Below, piece by piece: positions 8,355 to 21,375 of a DNA stretch of 64,000 bases; the stretch's first letter is position 1; each line of letters opens with the position of its first letter. A program made the translations under genes and the position numbers. Under the pieces are notes generated by a model. It did no database searches, was not told the origin of the DNA, and saw only the letters and a program-made list of their open reading frames with translations. Location: contig JACCIC010000348.1 of NCBI GenBank assembly GCA_018907035.1, positions 154,983 through 218,982 on the forward strand, read 5' to 3'. The DNA comes from Sycobia sp. Sy_11 (Eukaryota > Arthropoda > Insecta > Hymenoptera > Epichrysomallidae).

Positions 8355-11300
8355 TTACTGTCTGTTTGACGACTCTTGTCCGAAGCATTTGGATCTGATA
8401 ATATTCTTACACGTGAAGTCAAAGATTGTAAATATGTCAGGGTGATTTATTAAGTCATTTTCACACACAGGCCAAGAACCTTTCTTTGTAATTAACTGTT
8501 CTTTGATTTCTGTTCTTTCTGTGTCGTATAATGGACACTCGAAGAGAACATGGCCCGGAGTCTCAATCTGCCCGCAGAAACATTTATCTGTGTCAGACAG
8601 CTTTCTTTTGTGAAGTGAGTAATTAAAATCACCATGTCCACTTAAAAATTGCACGTTATAATAATTTAGATTTATCCAAGAGTACGTCATCCTCTGCCGT
8701 ACATCAGGAAAGTACTTCTTAGTGACTTCACCGACGTCCGAGGCTGTCCATTTATCTTGCCACTTTTCGTATAAGACATCTTTTATACTGGCCACTGCGA
8801 TCTCTTTGTCGCAATTTTCATCATAAATTATGTCATTAATTTGGAAGGACTCGCCTTTATTTAATCGGCGTTTAAGCAGTTTTTCCATCACCACAAGTTC
8901 TAATGGTAATTTGCCGCAAATTACCTGTAGTGCCTTTGTAGAGCACGTGTTGTAAGCCCTGCTAGTTCTTAGCAGGGGAAATCTTTGAACTTTTTCTAAC
9001 TCGTGGTGATGTTTCTGTGTATCAATCAAATCTCCCCAGGCAGATACTCCATACATAATTGTTGGTATGAACACACCATCATAAAGAGTGTCGAGTGTCA
9101 AGTGATTCAGACCCCAGGTACTCTGTGCAATCATTCGTATACGGTTATAAAACGCTCGTATCTTATTGTTTACTGTACGAAAGTGCACATTAATACTGAA
9201 TCCTTGACTGATGGTTATTCCCAAATATGTTACTTTTTCGGAGTATTTAATGCCTTTGTTTAGTATTTTTATACAGGGAGGTCTAATCCCTCCTTTGCCA
9301 GTATGTCTTATTGAGCCAGAGATGGACCCTTTCGAAATCAGTTTCTTCATTGTTAAGTCTTTATATGAGACAGCTTTCTTACCGCAGTCAAGTCGACTGC
9401 CTTTATCTTTAAGTAAGATAAGCTCTGTTTTGGATTTCGAAAGTTCAAGATTTTGTTCTTGACACCATTTGACAATGATGTCAGTGTACTTCTGCGCCTC
9501 AGATTCAACTTCTCTTCTGGAGTCTCCTCCGACTACCAGTATTAAGTCGTCAGCGTATGCCACTACTTTCCCTCCGCTATGCGTAAGACGCATTAATAGC
9601 GAGTCCATACATATGTTCCAGAAGTCCGGTCCTAATATTGAACCTTGCGGACATCCTTTATTTAGGTTCTTACGAACTACTTGAAAATTGTCGGTTACAG
9701 ATACTTTTCTATTTGAAAGGTAAGACTCTATCAGTCTATAGATGTTTGTGGGGCAGTCTCTCTTTCGGAGCTCCTCTAAGATTTTCGACCACTGGAGATT
9801 GTCAAATGCTCCAGTGATATCAAATAGAATGCCATATATTAATTTCTTTTCATAGTTGTTTATCAGAGTTTTGAGCTCTGATATGGCATCTTCAGTACCC
9901 CTACCTTTTTTAAAGCCAAATTGTCTATCAGAGGCGTACTCTCCATGTGAAATACAATTCGACAATCTATAACCAATCAGTCTTTCAAGAACCTTGCTGA
10001 GAATAGGAAGAAGACATATAGGTCTGTATGACTTCACCAGGGAAGGATCCTTTCCACTGGATTTAAGGAGTGTCCTCACCTCACCTACTTTCCAGGAGTC
10101 CGGAAACGAGCCATACTGTAATGTCGAATTAAATAATTTTAACAAAACCAATAGATATTTCGACTTTATCACACTTTTTACCATTTCAACTTCCACATAG
10201 TCTAGACCTGGGGCTTTGCCATTTTTCATTTTCTTTATAGCTGTTATTATTTCTATCAGTAGACCATGCAGAGACATCATTGGAAGTGGATGTATACAGT
10301 ATGTTCGATGTCGTTTGGGGTGAATTTTCATTACCAAACAGACCATCGAGTAGTGCTCGAGCCGTAGACTCCCAGTCAGTGGTAAAATTGCCAGCACTAT
10401 CATTTAAGGAATTTATAATTTGTTTCGGGAGAATCTTCTCCTTCGAAATCTTATATACAAACCCATAAGCATTCCTCCTGCTATTTAACTCAACAAAGTT
10501 TCTCCAGCTTTCCGATCGGATTTTATTTATGTTTCTTGTGTACTTCTTTCTTTCAAGTAGATATCTACGTCTTTTAATATCTCTGCGGAGTAGATCAGGC
10601 TCCGCTTGATATATCTTACGTAGTTTGTACACATTTTTCTTATAGCCAGAGAGTTCGTTAGTCCACCAAGGGACCGACTTCTGGAACATCTTCTTTTTAG
10701 GGATTGTTTTATTTGCAGCTCTTGTAATCTCGTCAACTATATCGTTTGCGTAATTGTTGACATCAGCACAGTTTCGAATCGGTCTTTCGTATAGAGACAC
10801 AGATGATTGATCTAATAACTGAATAAATTTTTCCCAGTTTGCATATTTGATGTTATACCTAGGCCGTTTAAGTCTAGGTAGCTGGGCAGAGCTTCCCAAT
10901 TCAATTGCTATAACTTCATGGTCGCTACTTATCCAGTTATCAGTGACCGACCAGTTGGAGACACTCGCAAGACCTTGTATATCACACATTGTAATATCGA
11001 TGTCCCTTTCACCTTTCTTATAGGTACATCTCTCATGTAATTTATTAATGCATATTAGATCGTGTGAAAATACAAAGTCCTCAACTTGTAGTCCTCTTTC
11101 AGTCGCTAGTCATCACTCTGGAGCTCCATGTAGGAGAGGTAGCATTTACATCTGACGCTATAATAATGTGCTTTCCTCTCGTGACGTCTAGGACTTTTCC
11201 AAGTTGGTTCAGATATATGTCTATGTCATGCGAATACTGACAATAGAGAGACACAACATAAAAATCACCACCAGGACCTGAGATATGCACACAGACACAG

Positions 11301-11563
11301 TGGGTCGTACTGACTGCCTTGAGAAGTGTGCCGGTGTAATCATTGTTCAGTATTACAACGCATGCCCACGGCATTTCTTTATTGGAGGATCCAACAAATA
11401 TCTGATTGGAGTATCTCCCCATACCAACAATAGCATTTGTATGTTGATAAGGTTCCTGTGCTAAGATTATGGCTGCTTTAACCTCATGTGCTCTAGTCAT
11501 TAGTTCATCAGTAGCTAATCTACTTCGTCCAATGTTAGATTGTAATATAATGGTTTTATCCAT
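8355..11563 (-). pseudogene. ORF2 of unit C, endonuclease-RT, at least two frameshifts
   Basis: Against the intact unit E frame there is an extra base near 11100 (within the endonuclease) and another near 10258 (between endonuclease and RT). The three open stretches are 11563-11099, about 11100-10260 and about 10260-8355. The last stretch contains the complete RT (CPQGS, YADDL) and the intact C-terminal CFCG...HVLFEC zinc motif. Confidence 0.85.
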
Positions 11564-12826
11564 AGTCCGTGTTATTAATTAAGCGTTCTAGAGCTGCTTT
11601 GTATAATGGACAGCTATTATCCATTGTATGCTTACATGGCTTCTTGGCCTTTAAGCATGGGATGCAGCTACGTTCTTTGCTCTTACAATTCGCAATAACG
11701 TGATCCTCTGAACCACATTTACCGCAAACTTCTTTTCATGTTTGCAGATTTGGACACCGTGACCATACATTTGGCACTTAGAGCACCGACTTACCGCTTG
11801 AAAATCTGCAACTTTGGCAGCTTGCCAGCCTATGAAAAGACGCTGACCTACAGAATATTTCTTATGGGGCAGCTGGGGCAATACAGACAACGTGCACGTT
11901 GCTCTTGTCCCGTTTGCCTGTTTTGAATAAACTTTAAACTCTTTTTCTGCGGAATCGTCGATGCTAAGAAACGACGAATTATTTTGCTCTTTTATAATAT
12001 TAATTAATTCATCTTCTTTGATGTTTGTTGGAACATCATATATAATTATTCTAGGCAACCTCTTTCTAAGCGCAGAAGATTCGAGGTTATTTTCTTTAAG
12101 CTTCGGATGGCTTTGCAGTTTGGCTAGGTCTGACTCACTTTCAGTCTCAATTACAACGAACCCAGATTTTGTCTTCCTTAGACCTTTAATCTTTAAATTT
12201 TCTTTTGCCTGGGTTTATGGCCGACTTAATTTTCTTTTCGATAGTGTCTGCATCATCTTTATCATTTTTAGATTTAATTGCGATTGAGTAGCCTTTTTAT
12301 CGGCACTCGATCCTTATTTAGAGATGCAGTTTAATCGGCGGAATTGTCTGCCTAGCAACCTCGCTGTATAGTACTGGACTTTTTGGTTTTCTTCAGCGAC
12401 ACTTAGTCTGCCTTTCATATTCCATTTCCAAGGCCAGTTTGCTGATAACACTTTGCGCTTTTATAAGCATGTCTTTTACGACATCCTCAACGCTTTTGTG
12501 AACTTATTAGATTGCCTTAACTTTTGAAGATTTTCCAATAAGTCTTCAGCAAGTTGATCGAATTCTTCTATAGCCTTATGTTCGTAAGTAAGGTCTATCT
12601 CCATAGGAGTGACCCTTTTTCGCTTTCCTAGCAGTACATTAGGCTTATTTTCGTGTCCAATTCTGCTGTATTTCTTTTCAGAACGACCAGCTGCCTCCAT
12701 TGCGCTATTGTGGTTCCCCCCAGAATCCTCGGAACCAGAGCCGACCACCGGGGCTTGCACCCGATCGGAATCGACTGGAGAATTACAATCTCCCTGGGGT
12801 AGCGTATGTTTTTCATTAGCGCTCAT
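11556..12826 (-). pseudogene. ORF1 of unit C, heavily frameshifted
   Basis: Recognisable from the MSANEKHTLPQGDC start at 12826 down to the zinc-knuckle region, but broken by many small indels (for example around 11740-11760, 11865-11930, 12208, 12290-12340 and 12490). Knuckle 1 survives in altered form as CSKCQMYGHG. It cannot encode a normal ORF1. Confidence 0.85.
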
Positions 12827-12951
12827 TATGTAATTTATTTTGTTTTGGTCTGGGATTTGAAAAACCAACGGAATAATGCACAACCCGCAGCCAAACCTTA
12901 GGTCTCACGCTTCTTAAGTTTAGATACACAGAGAATGACAGAGGAGAAACC

Positions 12952-13297
12952 CGTGCGCATTGCTTTTCTATTAGCATAATTTGTCGTACGCATTGCTTTA
13001 AGACTCAAAGCCGTGCGCATTGCTTTCAACGCAATGCGGAAAGCGTGCGCATTGCTCTAAAATGAAGTGAAAAGCGTGCGCATTGCTTAAGATAAGCACA
13101 GTGAAAATAATTTTTATGCGCATTGCTTTTTAAGTGACATATACTTTTAAATGTACACTGTTCGTGCGCATTGCTTAATAAGCGGCAGAAAAATTACGTG
13201 AAGTCACGTGCGCATTACTCACAATAAGCATCAAGAAAATTTCATGCGCATTGCTTTTCATATAAGCACATAAAACAAAACAGCGCACGCATTACTT
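12952..13297. repeat. 5'UTR short interspersed repeats, unit C
   Basis: The GTGCGCATTGCTT series is kept here although the sequence between the motifs differs more from the other units than they do from each other. This suggests the motifs themselves may be constrained. Confidence 0.8.
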
Positions 13298-13790
13298 TTA
13301 TTCTGAGCACGGATAGCCTCCCCCACCAGACTCATATGTTAGTAAAAAATAAAATAGCTGATATACTAGTGCAGAGCACCAGCACATCAGCGTAATACCA
13401 GCATACAGACTGTACACCATCCAATGCAATATTCATTCCCAGACCGGTTAGCCAGTCACCCGTTAGCCGTCTGTGCATCGCCACGTGCGAGATACACGAC
13501 GTTTCCAGACCTTACGACTTGGACGTGGGTGTGGCACTTGGCTCCCTCGAGCTCCACGAGCACCGTGGATTGGCTTATGAGGGTACACCTTAAAGGCCCT
13601 GCCCAAAGGGACAGTGAATGTTGGTTAGTACTACAGATGGTCGTAGTACTGCGGTACCTCGGTCTTTCGACCATATCCGCAGGTATACCCTCCTCCAGCG
13701 CAAACACAGAGCCAAGGAGACCGACTCGGAAAAACCCCGCTCGAGATAGATTTTAGATCTCAGAGCGAGTTGGCTCTCCCTATAGGGAGG

Positions 13791-13890
13791 TGACTCATTT
13801 AGCCGTACATCCCATGTCCACTCAAGACTTTGAGTGAAGATGCGATGCACGTTGCCCAGCGGGGACCTCGTGGAGGTAGAGTCACCGGCC
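13791..13890 (-). ncRNA. HDV-like ribozyme candidate, unit C
   Basis: Same core as at 7872-7971, with no change in P1, P2, P3, GGGCAAC or GGCTAAAT, even though the adjacent ORF1 in this unit is badly decayed. Confidence 0.75.
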
Positions 13891-14272
13891 AGATCTTATG
13901 CTCGAGCCCATTTTAATTTTAATTTAATTGTCAATTCGTCGTCATATCACTCAATTCTTAAGTTTCATCGTTGTTACTTATTTATACTAAAAACTTCAGA
14001 TTCGAATCTTAAGAGAGAGCTCGTCTTTAGTTAATATGTCAAAGTTGTCAAGGTGTAAATAGGACAACACAAAAGGTATATAGGACGACACAAATAATTT
14101 ATTGTTTGTGACAAAACATCGTTATAATATATATAAACATATAGACATAAAACATTTAAGAAGACACTCAGTTTTAAAATACACGGACATTATTTATTTG
14201 ATGTACCGAGGTATCAGTCAGTCGCGAGGATTTATGATTACAGTCGTCGGTCTAGAAACGACTCTGTTTCAT

Positions 14273-17200
14273 TTACTGTCTGTTTGACGACTCTTGTCCG
14301 AAGCATTTGGATCTGATAATATTCTTACACGTGAAGTCAAAGATTTTAAATATGTCAGGGTGATTTATTAAGTCATTTTCACACACAGGCCAAGAACCTT
14401 TCTTTGTAATTAAGTGTTCTTTGATTTCTGTTCTTTCTGTGTCGTATAATGGACACTCGAAGAGAACATGGCCCGGAGTCTCAATCTGCCCGCAGAAACA
14501 TTTATCTGTGTCAGACAGATTTCTTTTGTGAAGTGAGTAATTAAAATCACCATGTCCACTTAAAAATTGCACGTTATAATAATTTAGATTTATCCAAGAG
14601 TACGTCATCCTCTGCCGTACATCAGGAAAGTACTTTTTAGTTACTTCACCGACGTCCGAGGCTGTCCATTTATCTTGCCACTTTTCGTATAAGACATCTT
14701 TTATACTGGCCACTGCGATCTCTTTGTCGCAGTTTTCATCGTAAGTTATGTCATTTATTTGGAAGGACTCGCCTTTATTTAATCGGCGTTTAAACAGTTT
14801 TTCCATCACCACAAGTTCTAATGGTAATTTGCCGCAAATTACCTGTAGTGCCTTTGTAGAGCACGTGTTGTAAGCCCTGCTAGTTCTTAGCAGGGGAAAT
14901 CTTTGAACTTTTTCTAACTCGTGGTGATGTTTCTGTGTATCAATCAAATCTCCCCAGGCAGATACTCCATACATAATTGTTGGTATGAACACACCATCAT
15001 AAAGAGTGTCGAGTGTCAAGTGATTCAGACCCCAGGTACTCTGTGCAATCATTCGTATACGGTTATAAAACGCTCGTATCTTATTGTTTACTGTACGAAA
15101 GTGCACATTAATACTGAATCCTTGACTGATGGTTATTCCCAAATATGTTACTTTTTCGGAGTATTTAATGCCTTTGTTTAGTATTTTTATACAGGGAGGT
15201 CTAATCCCTCCTTTGCCAGTATGTCTTATTGAGCCAGAGATGGACCCTTTCGAAATCAGTTTCTTCATTGTTAAGTCTTTATATGAGACAGCTTTCTTAC
15301 CGCAGTCAAGTCGACTGCCTTTATCTTTAAGTAAGATAAGCTCTGTTTTGGATTTCGAAAGTTCAAGATTTTGTTCTTGACACCATTTGACAATGATGTC
15401 AGTGTACTTTTGCGCCTCAGATTCAACTTCTCTTCTGGAGTCTCCTCCGACTACCAGTAATTAAGTCGTCAGCGTATGCCACTACTTTCCCTCCGCTATG
15501 CGTAAGACGCATTAATAGCGAGTCCATACATATGTTCCAGAAGTCCGGTCCTAATATTGAACCTTGCGGACATCCTTTATTTAGGTTCTTACGAACTACT
15601 TGAAAGTTGTCGGTTACAGATACTTTTCTATTTGAAAGGTAAGACTCTATCAGTCTATAGATGTTTGTGGGGCAGTCTCTCTTTCGGAGCTCCTCTAAGA
15701 TTTTCGACCACTGGAGATTGTCAAATGCTCCAGTGATATCAAATAGAATGCCATATATTAATTTCTTTTCATAGTTGTTTATCAGAGTTTTGAGCTCTGA
15801 TATGGCATCTTCAGTACCCCTACCTTTTTTAAAGCCAAATTGTCTATCAGAGGCGTACTCTCCATGTGAAATACAATTCGACAATCTATAACCAATCAGT
15901 CTTTCAAGAACCTTGCTGAGAATAGGAAGAAGACATATAGGTCTGTATGACTTCACCAGGGAAGGATCCTTTCCACTGGATTTAAGGAGTGTCCTCACCT
16001 CACCTACTTTCCAGGAGTCCGGAAACGAGCCATACTGTAATGTCGAATTAAATAATTTTAACAAAACCAATAGATATTTCGACTTTATCACACTTTTTAC
16101 CATTTCAACTTCCACATAGTCTAGACCTGGGGCTTTGCCATTTTTCATTTTCTTTATAGCTGTTATTATTTCTATCGTAGACCATGCAGAGACATCATTG
16201 GAAGTGGATGTATACAGTATGTTCGATGTCGTTTGGGGTGAATTTTCATCACCAAACAGACCATCGAGTAGTGCTCGAGCCGTAGACTCCCAGTCAGTGG
16301 TAAAATTGCCAGCACTATCATTTAAGGAATTTATAATTTGTTTCGGGAGAATCTTCTCCTTCGAAATCTTATATACAAACCCATAAGCATTCCTCCCGCT
16401 ATTTAACTCAACAAAGTTTCTCCAGCTTTCCGATCGGATTTTATTTATGTTTCTTGTGTACTTCTTTCTTTCAAGTAGATATCTACGTCTTTTAATATCT
16501 CTGCGGAGTAGATCAGGCTCCGCTTGATATATCTTACGTAGTTTGTACACATTTTTCTTATAGCCAGAGAGTTCGTTAGTCCACCAAGGGACCGACTTCT
16601 GGAACATCTTCTTTTTAGGGATTGTTTTATTTGCAGCTCTTGTAATCTCGTCAACTATATCGTTTGCGTAATTGTTGACATCAGCACAGTTTCGAATCGG
16701 TCTTTCGTATAGAGACACAGATGATTGATCTAATAACTGAATAAATTTTTCCCAGTTTGCATATTTGATGTTATACCTAGGCCGTTTAAGTCTAGGTAGC
16801 TGGGCAGAGCTTCCCAATTCAATTGCTATAACTTCATGGTCGCTACTTATCCAGTTATCAGTGACCGACCAGTTGGAGACACTCGCAAGACCTTGTATAT
16901 CACACATTGTAATATCGATGTCCCTTTCACCTTTCTTATAGGTACATCTCTCATGTAATTTATTAATGCATATTAGATCGTGTGAAAATACAAAGTCCTC
17001 AACTTGTAGTCCTCTTTCGTCGCTAGTCATCACTCTGGAGCTCCATGTAGGAGAGGTAGCATTAACATCTGACGCTATAATAATGTGCTTTCCTCTCGTG
17101 ACGTCTAGGACTTTTCCAAGTTGGTTCAGATATATGTCTATGTCATGCGAATACTGACAATAGAGAGACACAACATAAAAATCACCGCCAGGACCTGAGA

Positions 17201-17480
17201 TATGCACACAGACACAATGGGTCGTGCTGACTGCCTTGAGAAGTGTGCCGGTGTAATCATTGTTCAGTATTACAACGCATGCCCACGGCATTTCTTTATT
17301 GGAGGATCCAACAAATATCTGATTGGAGTATCTCCCCATACCAACAATAGCATTTGTATGTTGATAAGGTTCCTGTGCTAAGATTATGGCTGCTTTAACC
17401 TCATGTGCTCTAGTCATTAATTCATCAGTAGCTAATCTACTTCGTCCAATGTTAGATTGTAATATAATGGTTTTATCCAT
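14273..17480 (-). pseudogene. ORF2 of unit D, one frameshift at the RT active site
   Basis: Open from the ATG at 17480 through endonuclease and most of the RT. An extra base near 15458-15463 breaks the frame immediately after YADDLI. From there to 14273 the frame is open again (331 aa from an internal Met) and includes the C-terminal zinc motif. The N-terminal stretch is read as one 851-codon ORF together with the end of ORF1. Confidence 0.85.
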
Positions 17481-18748
17481 AGTCCGTGTTATTATCAAGC
17501 GTTCTAGAGCTGCTTTGTATAATGGACAGCTATTATCCATTGTATGCTTACATGGCTTCTTGGCCTTTAAGCATGGGATGCAGCTACGTTCTTTGCTCTT
17601 ACAATTCGCAATAACGTGATCCTCTAGAGCCACATTTACCGCATACTTCTTTTTCATATTTGACAGTATTTGGACACATGACCAGTACATTTGGCACTTG
17701 TAGCATCGACTCACCGCTTGAAAATCTGCAACTTTGCAGCTTTGCCAGCCTATGAAAAGACGCTGGCCTACAAGAATATTTCTTATGGCAGCTGGGGCAA
17801 TACAGACAACGTGCACGTTGCTCTTGTCCCGTTTGCCTGTTTTGAATAAAACTTTAAACTCTTTTTCTGCGGAATCGTCGATGCTAAGAAACGACGAATT
17901 ATTTTGCTCTTTTATAATATTAATTAATTCATCTTCTTTGATGTTTGTTGGAACATCATATATAATTATTCTAGGCAACCTCTTTCTAAGCGCAGAAGAT
18001 TCGAGGTTATTTTCTTTAAGCTTCGGATGGCTTTGCAGTTTGGCTAGGTCTGACTCACTTTCAGTCTCAATTACAACGAACCCAGATTTGTCTTCCTTAG
18101 ACCTTTAATCTTTAAATTTTCTTTTGCTGGGTTTATGGCCGATTTGATCTTCTTTTCGATGACGTCTGCGTCATCTTTCCATTTTTGGATTTAATAGCTA
18201 TTGAGTACCGTTTGATTGGTACTCGATCCTTATTTATGAGATGCAGTCTTAATCGGCGGAATGGTCTGCCTAGCAACCTCGCTGTATAGAACTGGACTTT
18301 CCTTTTCGGTTTCAGTAGCACTTAATCTGCCTTTCATAATGCCATTTTCCAAGGCTAATTTACTAATTACGCCTTGCGCTTTTATGAGCATGTCTTTGAC
18401 GACATCATCAACGCTCTTAGTAAATTTGTTTGATTGCCTTAACTTTTGAAGATTTTCTAGTAAATCTTCGGCAAGAGCATTAAATTCGTCTATTGCTTTG
18501 TGTTCGTAGGTTAGGTCTATCTCCAGAGGAGTGACCCTTTTACGCTTTCTTGCTGTCACAAAAGGCTTGTTCTCCGTGTCCATATTCTGCTGAATTCTTT
18601 TCAGAACGACAGCTGCTTCCTTTGCGCTATTGTGGTTCCCCCCAGAATCCTCGGAACCAGAGCCGACCACCGGGGCTTGCACCCGATCGGAATCGACTGG
18701 AGAATTACAATCTCCCTGGGGTAGCGTTTGTTTTTCATTAGCGCTCAT
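17481..18748 (-). pseudogene. ORF1 of unit D, multiple indels, fused to ORF2
   Basis: The N-terminal 172 codons from 18748 are normal. Single-base losses near 18090 and 18175, a local change near 18235, and compensating indels near 17625-17690 scramble knuckles 1 and 2. At the end, ...KAALERL runs in frame into the ORF2 start, so no stop separates the two proteins, unlike in the intact units. Confidence 0.8.
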
Positions 18749-18872
18749 TTTAATTTATTTGTTTTGGTCTGGGATTTTGAAAAATTAACAGATTAATGCA
18801 CAATCCGCAGCCGACCCTTAGATCTTACGCTTCTTAAGTTTATAATACACAGAGAATGACGGAGGAGAAACC

Positions 18873-19220
18873 CGTACGCATTGCTTTTCTATTAGCATAA
18901 TTTGTCGTACGCATTGCTTTAAGGCTCAAAGCCGTGCGCATTGCTTTCCGACATCATGCGGAAAGTGTGCGCATTGCTTTTTTGAAAATAAAAGCGTGCG
19001 CATTGCTTAAGATTAGCACAGTGAAATCCAAATTCTTTATGCGCATTGCTTTTAAGCGAGGTATACTTGTTATTGTGCACTAAGCGTGCGCATTGCTTAA
19101 TAAATGGCAGAAAAAATTACGTGAAGTCACGTGCGCATTACTCACAATAAGCATCACGAAAATTTCATGCGCATTGCTTTTCATGTAAGCACATAAAACA
19201 AAACAGCGCACGCATTACTT
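18873..19220. repeat. 5'UTR short interspersed repeats, unit D
   Basis: About ten copies of the GTGCGCATTGCTT family between ribozyme and ORF1, as in the other units. Confidence 0.85.
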
Positions 19221-19714
19221 TTATTCTGAGCACGGATAGCCTCCCCCACCAGACTCATATGTTAGTAAAAAAATAAAATAGCTGATATGCTAGTGCAGAG
19301 CACCAGCACATCAGCATAATACCAGCATACAGACTGTACACCATCCAATGCAATATTCATTCCCAGACCGGTTAGCCAGTCACCCGTTAGCCGCCTGTGC
19401 ATCGCCACGTGCGAGATACACGACGTTTCCAGACCTTACGACTTGGACGTGGGTGTGGCACTTGGCTCCCTCGAGCTCCACGAGCACCGTGGATTGGCTT
19501 ATGAGGGTACACCTTAAAGGCCCGGCCCAAAGGGACAGTGAATGTTGGTTAGTACTACAGATGGTCGTAGTACTGCGGTACCTCGGTCTTTCGACCATAT
19601 CCGCAGGTATACCCTCCTCCAGCGCAAACACAGAGTCAAGGAGACCGACTCGGAAAAACCCCGCTCGAGATAGATTTTAGATCTCAGAGCGAGTTGGCTC
19701 TCCCTATAGGGAGG

Positions 19715-19814
19715 TGACTCATTTAGCCGTACATCCCATGTCCACTCAAGACTTTAAGTGAAGATGCGATGCACGTTGCCCAGCGGGGACCTCGTGGAGG
19801 TAGAGTCACCGGCC
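19715..19814 (-). ncRNA. HDV-like ribozyme candidate, unit D
   Basis: Core identical to 7872-7971. A single change in the distal P4 arm (ACTCAA to ACTTAA) turns a Watson-Crick pair into a wobble and so keeps the arm paired. Confidence 0.75.
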
Positions 19815-20197
19815 AGATCTTATGCTCGAGCCCATTTTAATTTTATTTAATTGTCATATTCGTCGTCATATCACTCAAATTCTTAAGTTTCATCGTTATT
19901 ACTTATTTGTACTAAAAACTTCAGATTCGAATCTTAAGAGAGAGCTCGTCTTTAGTTAATATGTCAAAGTTGTCAAGGTGTAAATAGGACAACACAAAAG
20001 GTATATAGGACGACACAAATAATTTATTGTTTGTAACCAAACATCGTTATAATATATATAAACATATAGACATAAAACATTTAAGAAGACACTCAGTTTT
20101 AAAATACACGGACATTATTTATTTGATGTACCGAGGTATCAGTCAGTCGCGAGGATTTATGATAACAGTCGTCGGTCTAGAAACGACTCTGTTTCAT

Positions 20198-21106
20198 TTA
20201 CTGTCTGTTTGACGACTCTTGTCCGAAGCATTTGGATCTGATAATATTCTTACACGTGAAGTCAAAGATTTTAAATATGTCAGGGTGATTTATTAAGTCA
20301 TTTTCACACACAGGCCAAGAACCTTTCTTTGTAATTAAGTGTTCTTTGATTTCTGTCCTTTCTGTGTCGTATAATGGACACTCGAAGAGAACATGGCCCG
20401 GAGTCTCAATCTGCCCGCAGAAACATTTATCTGTGTCAGACAGATTTCTTTTGTGGAGTGAGTAATTAAAATCACCATGTCCACTTAAAAATTGCACGTT
20501 GTAATAATTTAGATTTATCCAAGAGTACGTCATCCTCTGCCGTACATCAGGAAAGTACTTTTTAGTTACTTCACCGACGTCCGAGGCTGTCCATTTATCT
20601 TGCCACTTTTCGTATAAGACATCTTTTATACTGGCCACTGCGTTCTCTTTGTCGCAATTTTCATCGTAAGTTATGTCGTTTATTTGGAAGGACTCGCCTT
20701 TATTTAATCGGCGTTTAAGCAGTTTTTCCATCACCACAAGTTCTAATGGTAATTTGCCGCAAATTACCTGTAGTGCCTTTGTAGAGCACGTGTTGTAAGC
20801 CCTGCTAGTTCTTAGCAGGGGAAATCTTTGAACTTTTTCTAACTCGTGGTGATGTTTCTGTGTATCAATCAGATCTCCCCAGGCAGATACTCCATACATA
20901 ATTGTTGGTATGAACACACCATCATAAAGAGTGTCGAGTGTCAAGTGATTCAGACCCCAGGTACTCTGTGCAATCATTCGTATACGGTTATAAAACGCTC
21001 GTATCTTATTGTTTACTGTACGAAAGTGCAAAGCCCAAAGGTACAGTGAATGTTGGTTAGTACTACAGATGGTCGTAGTACTGCGGTACCTCGGTCTTTC
21101 GACCAT
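20198..21106 (-). pseudogene. Fusion ORF in unit D' (302 codons, ORF2 C-terminus)
   Basis: The deletion joins 5'UTR sequence in frame with ORF2 from HFRTVNNKIRAF to the stop. The result holds the post-RT region and the CFCG...HVLFEC zinc motif but no endonuclease or RT catalytic residues. It opens with UTR-derived residues (MVERPRYRST). Expression is unknown. A non-autonomous RNA of this kind could still be copied in trans because both ends are kept. Confidence 0.7.
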
Positions 21107-21222
21107 ATCCGCAGGTATACCATCCTCCAGCGCAAACGCAGAGCCAAGGAGACCGACTCGGAAAAACCCCGCTCGAGATAGATTTTAGATCTCAGAGCGA
21201 GTTGGCTCTCCCTATAGGGAGG

Positions 21223-21322
21223 TGACTCATTTAGCCGTACATCCCATGTCCACTCAAGACTTTGAGTGAAGATGCGATGCACGTTGCCCAGCGGGGACCT
21301 CGTGGAGGTAGAGTCACCGGCC
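21223..21322 (-). ncRNA. HDV-like ribozyme candidate, unit D'
   Basis: All core elements as at 7872-7971. It is retained although the coding part of this unit is deleted. Confidence 0.75.
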
Positions 21323-21375
21323 AGATCTTATGCTCGAGCCCGTTTTAATTTTAATTTTTTTTTTTTTTTTTAATT
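21323..21375 (-). other. 3' terminus of unit E: expanded A tract and junction stretch
   Basis: On the minus strand the 3'UTR ends GACAATT, then a long A run, then ATTAAAATTAAAA, then about 20 nt (CGGGCTCGAGCATAAGATCT type) directly before the predicted ribozyme cut of the next unit. The other units have only AATTAAATTAAAATTAAAAT here. The run marks the reverse-transcription priming end. The 20-nt stretch is present at every junction and may be retained target sequence. Confidence 0.55.

Larger units (their letters stand above)
7972..13890 (-). mobile_element. R1-clade non-LTR retrotransposon, unit C (5.92 kb, decayed)
   Basis: Same organisation as unit B: ribozyme 13890-13791, repeat-bearing 5'UTR, ORF1 12826 to about 11556, ORF2 11563-8355, 3'UTR and tail to 7972. 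The half containing ORF1 and the 5'UTR (about 11,570-13,250) carries many more substitutions and indels than the rest, so the copy looks mosaic. Confidence 0.9.
13891..19814 (-). mobile_element. R1-clade non-LTR retrotransposon, unit D (5.92 kb)
   Basis: Complete unit in the same orientation: ribozyme 19814-19715, 5'UTR, ORF1 18748 to about 17485, ORF2 17480-14273, 3'UTR and tail to 13891. Both ORFs are damaged and joined in one frame at their border. Confidence 0.9.
19815..21322 (-). mobile_element. Internally deleted unit D' (1.5 kb)
   Basis: Minus strand: full ribozyme (21322-21223) and about 290 nt of 5'UTR, then a direct jump near 21031-21040 into the ORF2 C-terminal third (aa about 815 onward), the ORF2 stop at 20198, a normal 3'UTR and the tail. 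Roughly 4.4 kb of the unit is missing. Both ends match full units, so this is an internal deletion and not a 5' truncation. Confidence 0.85.
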
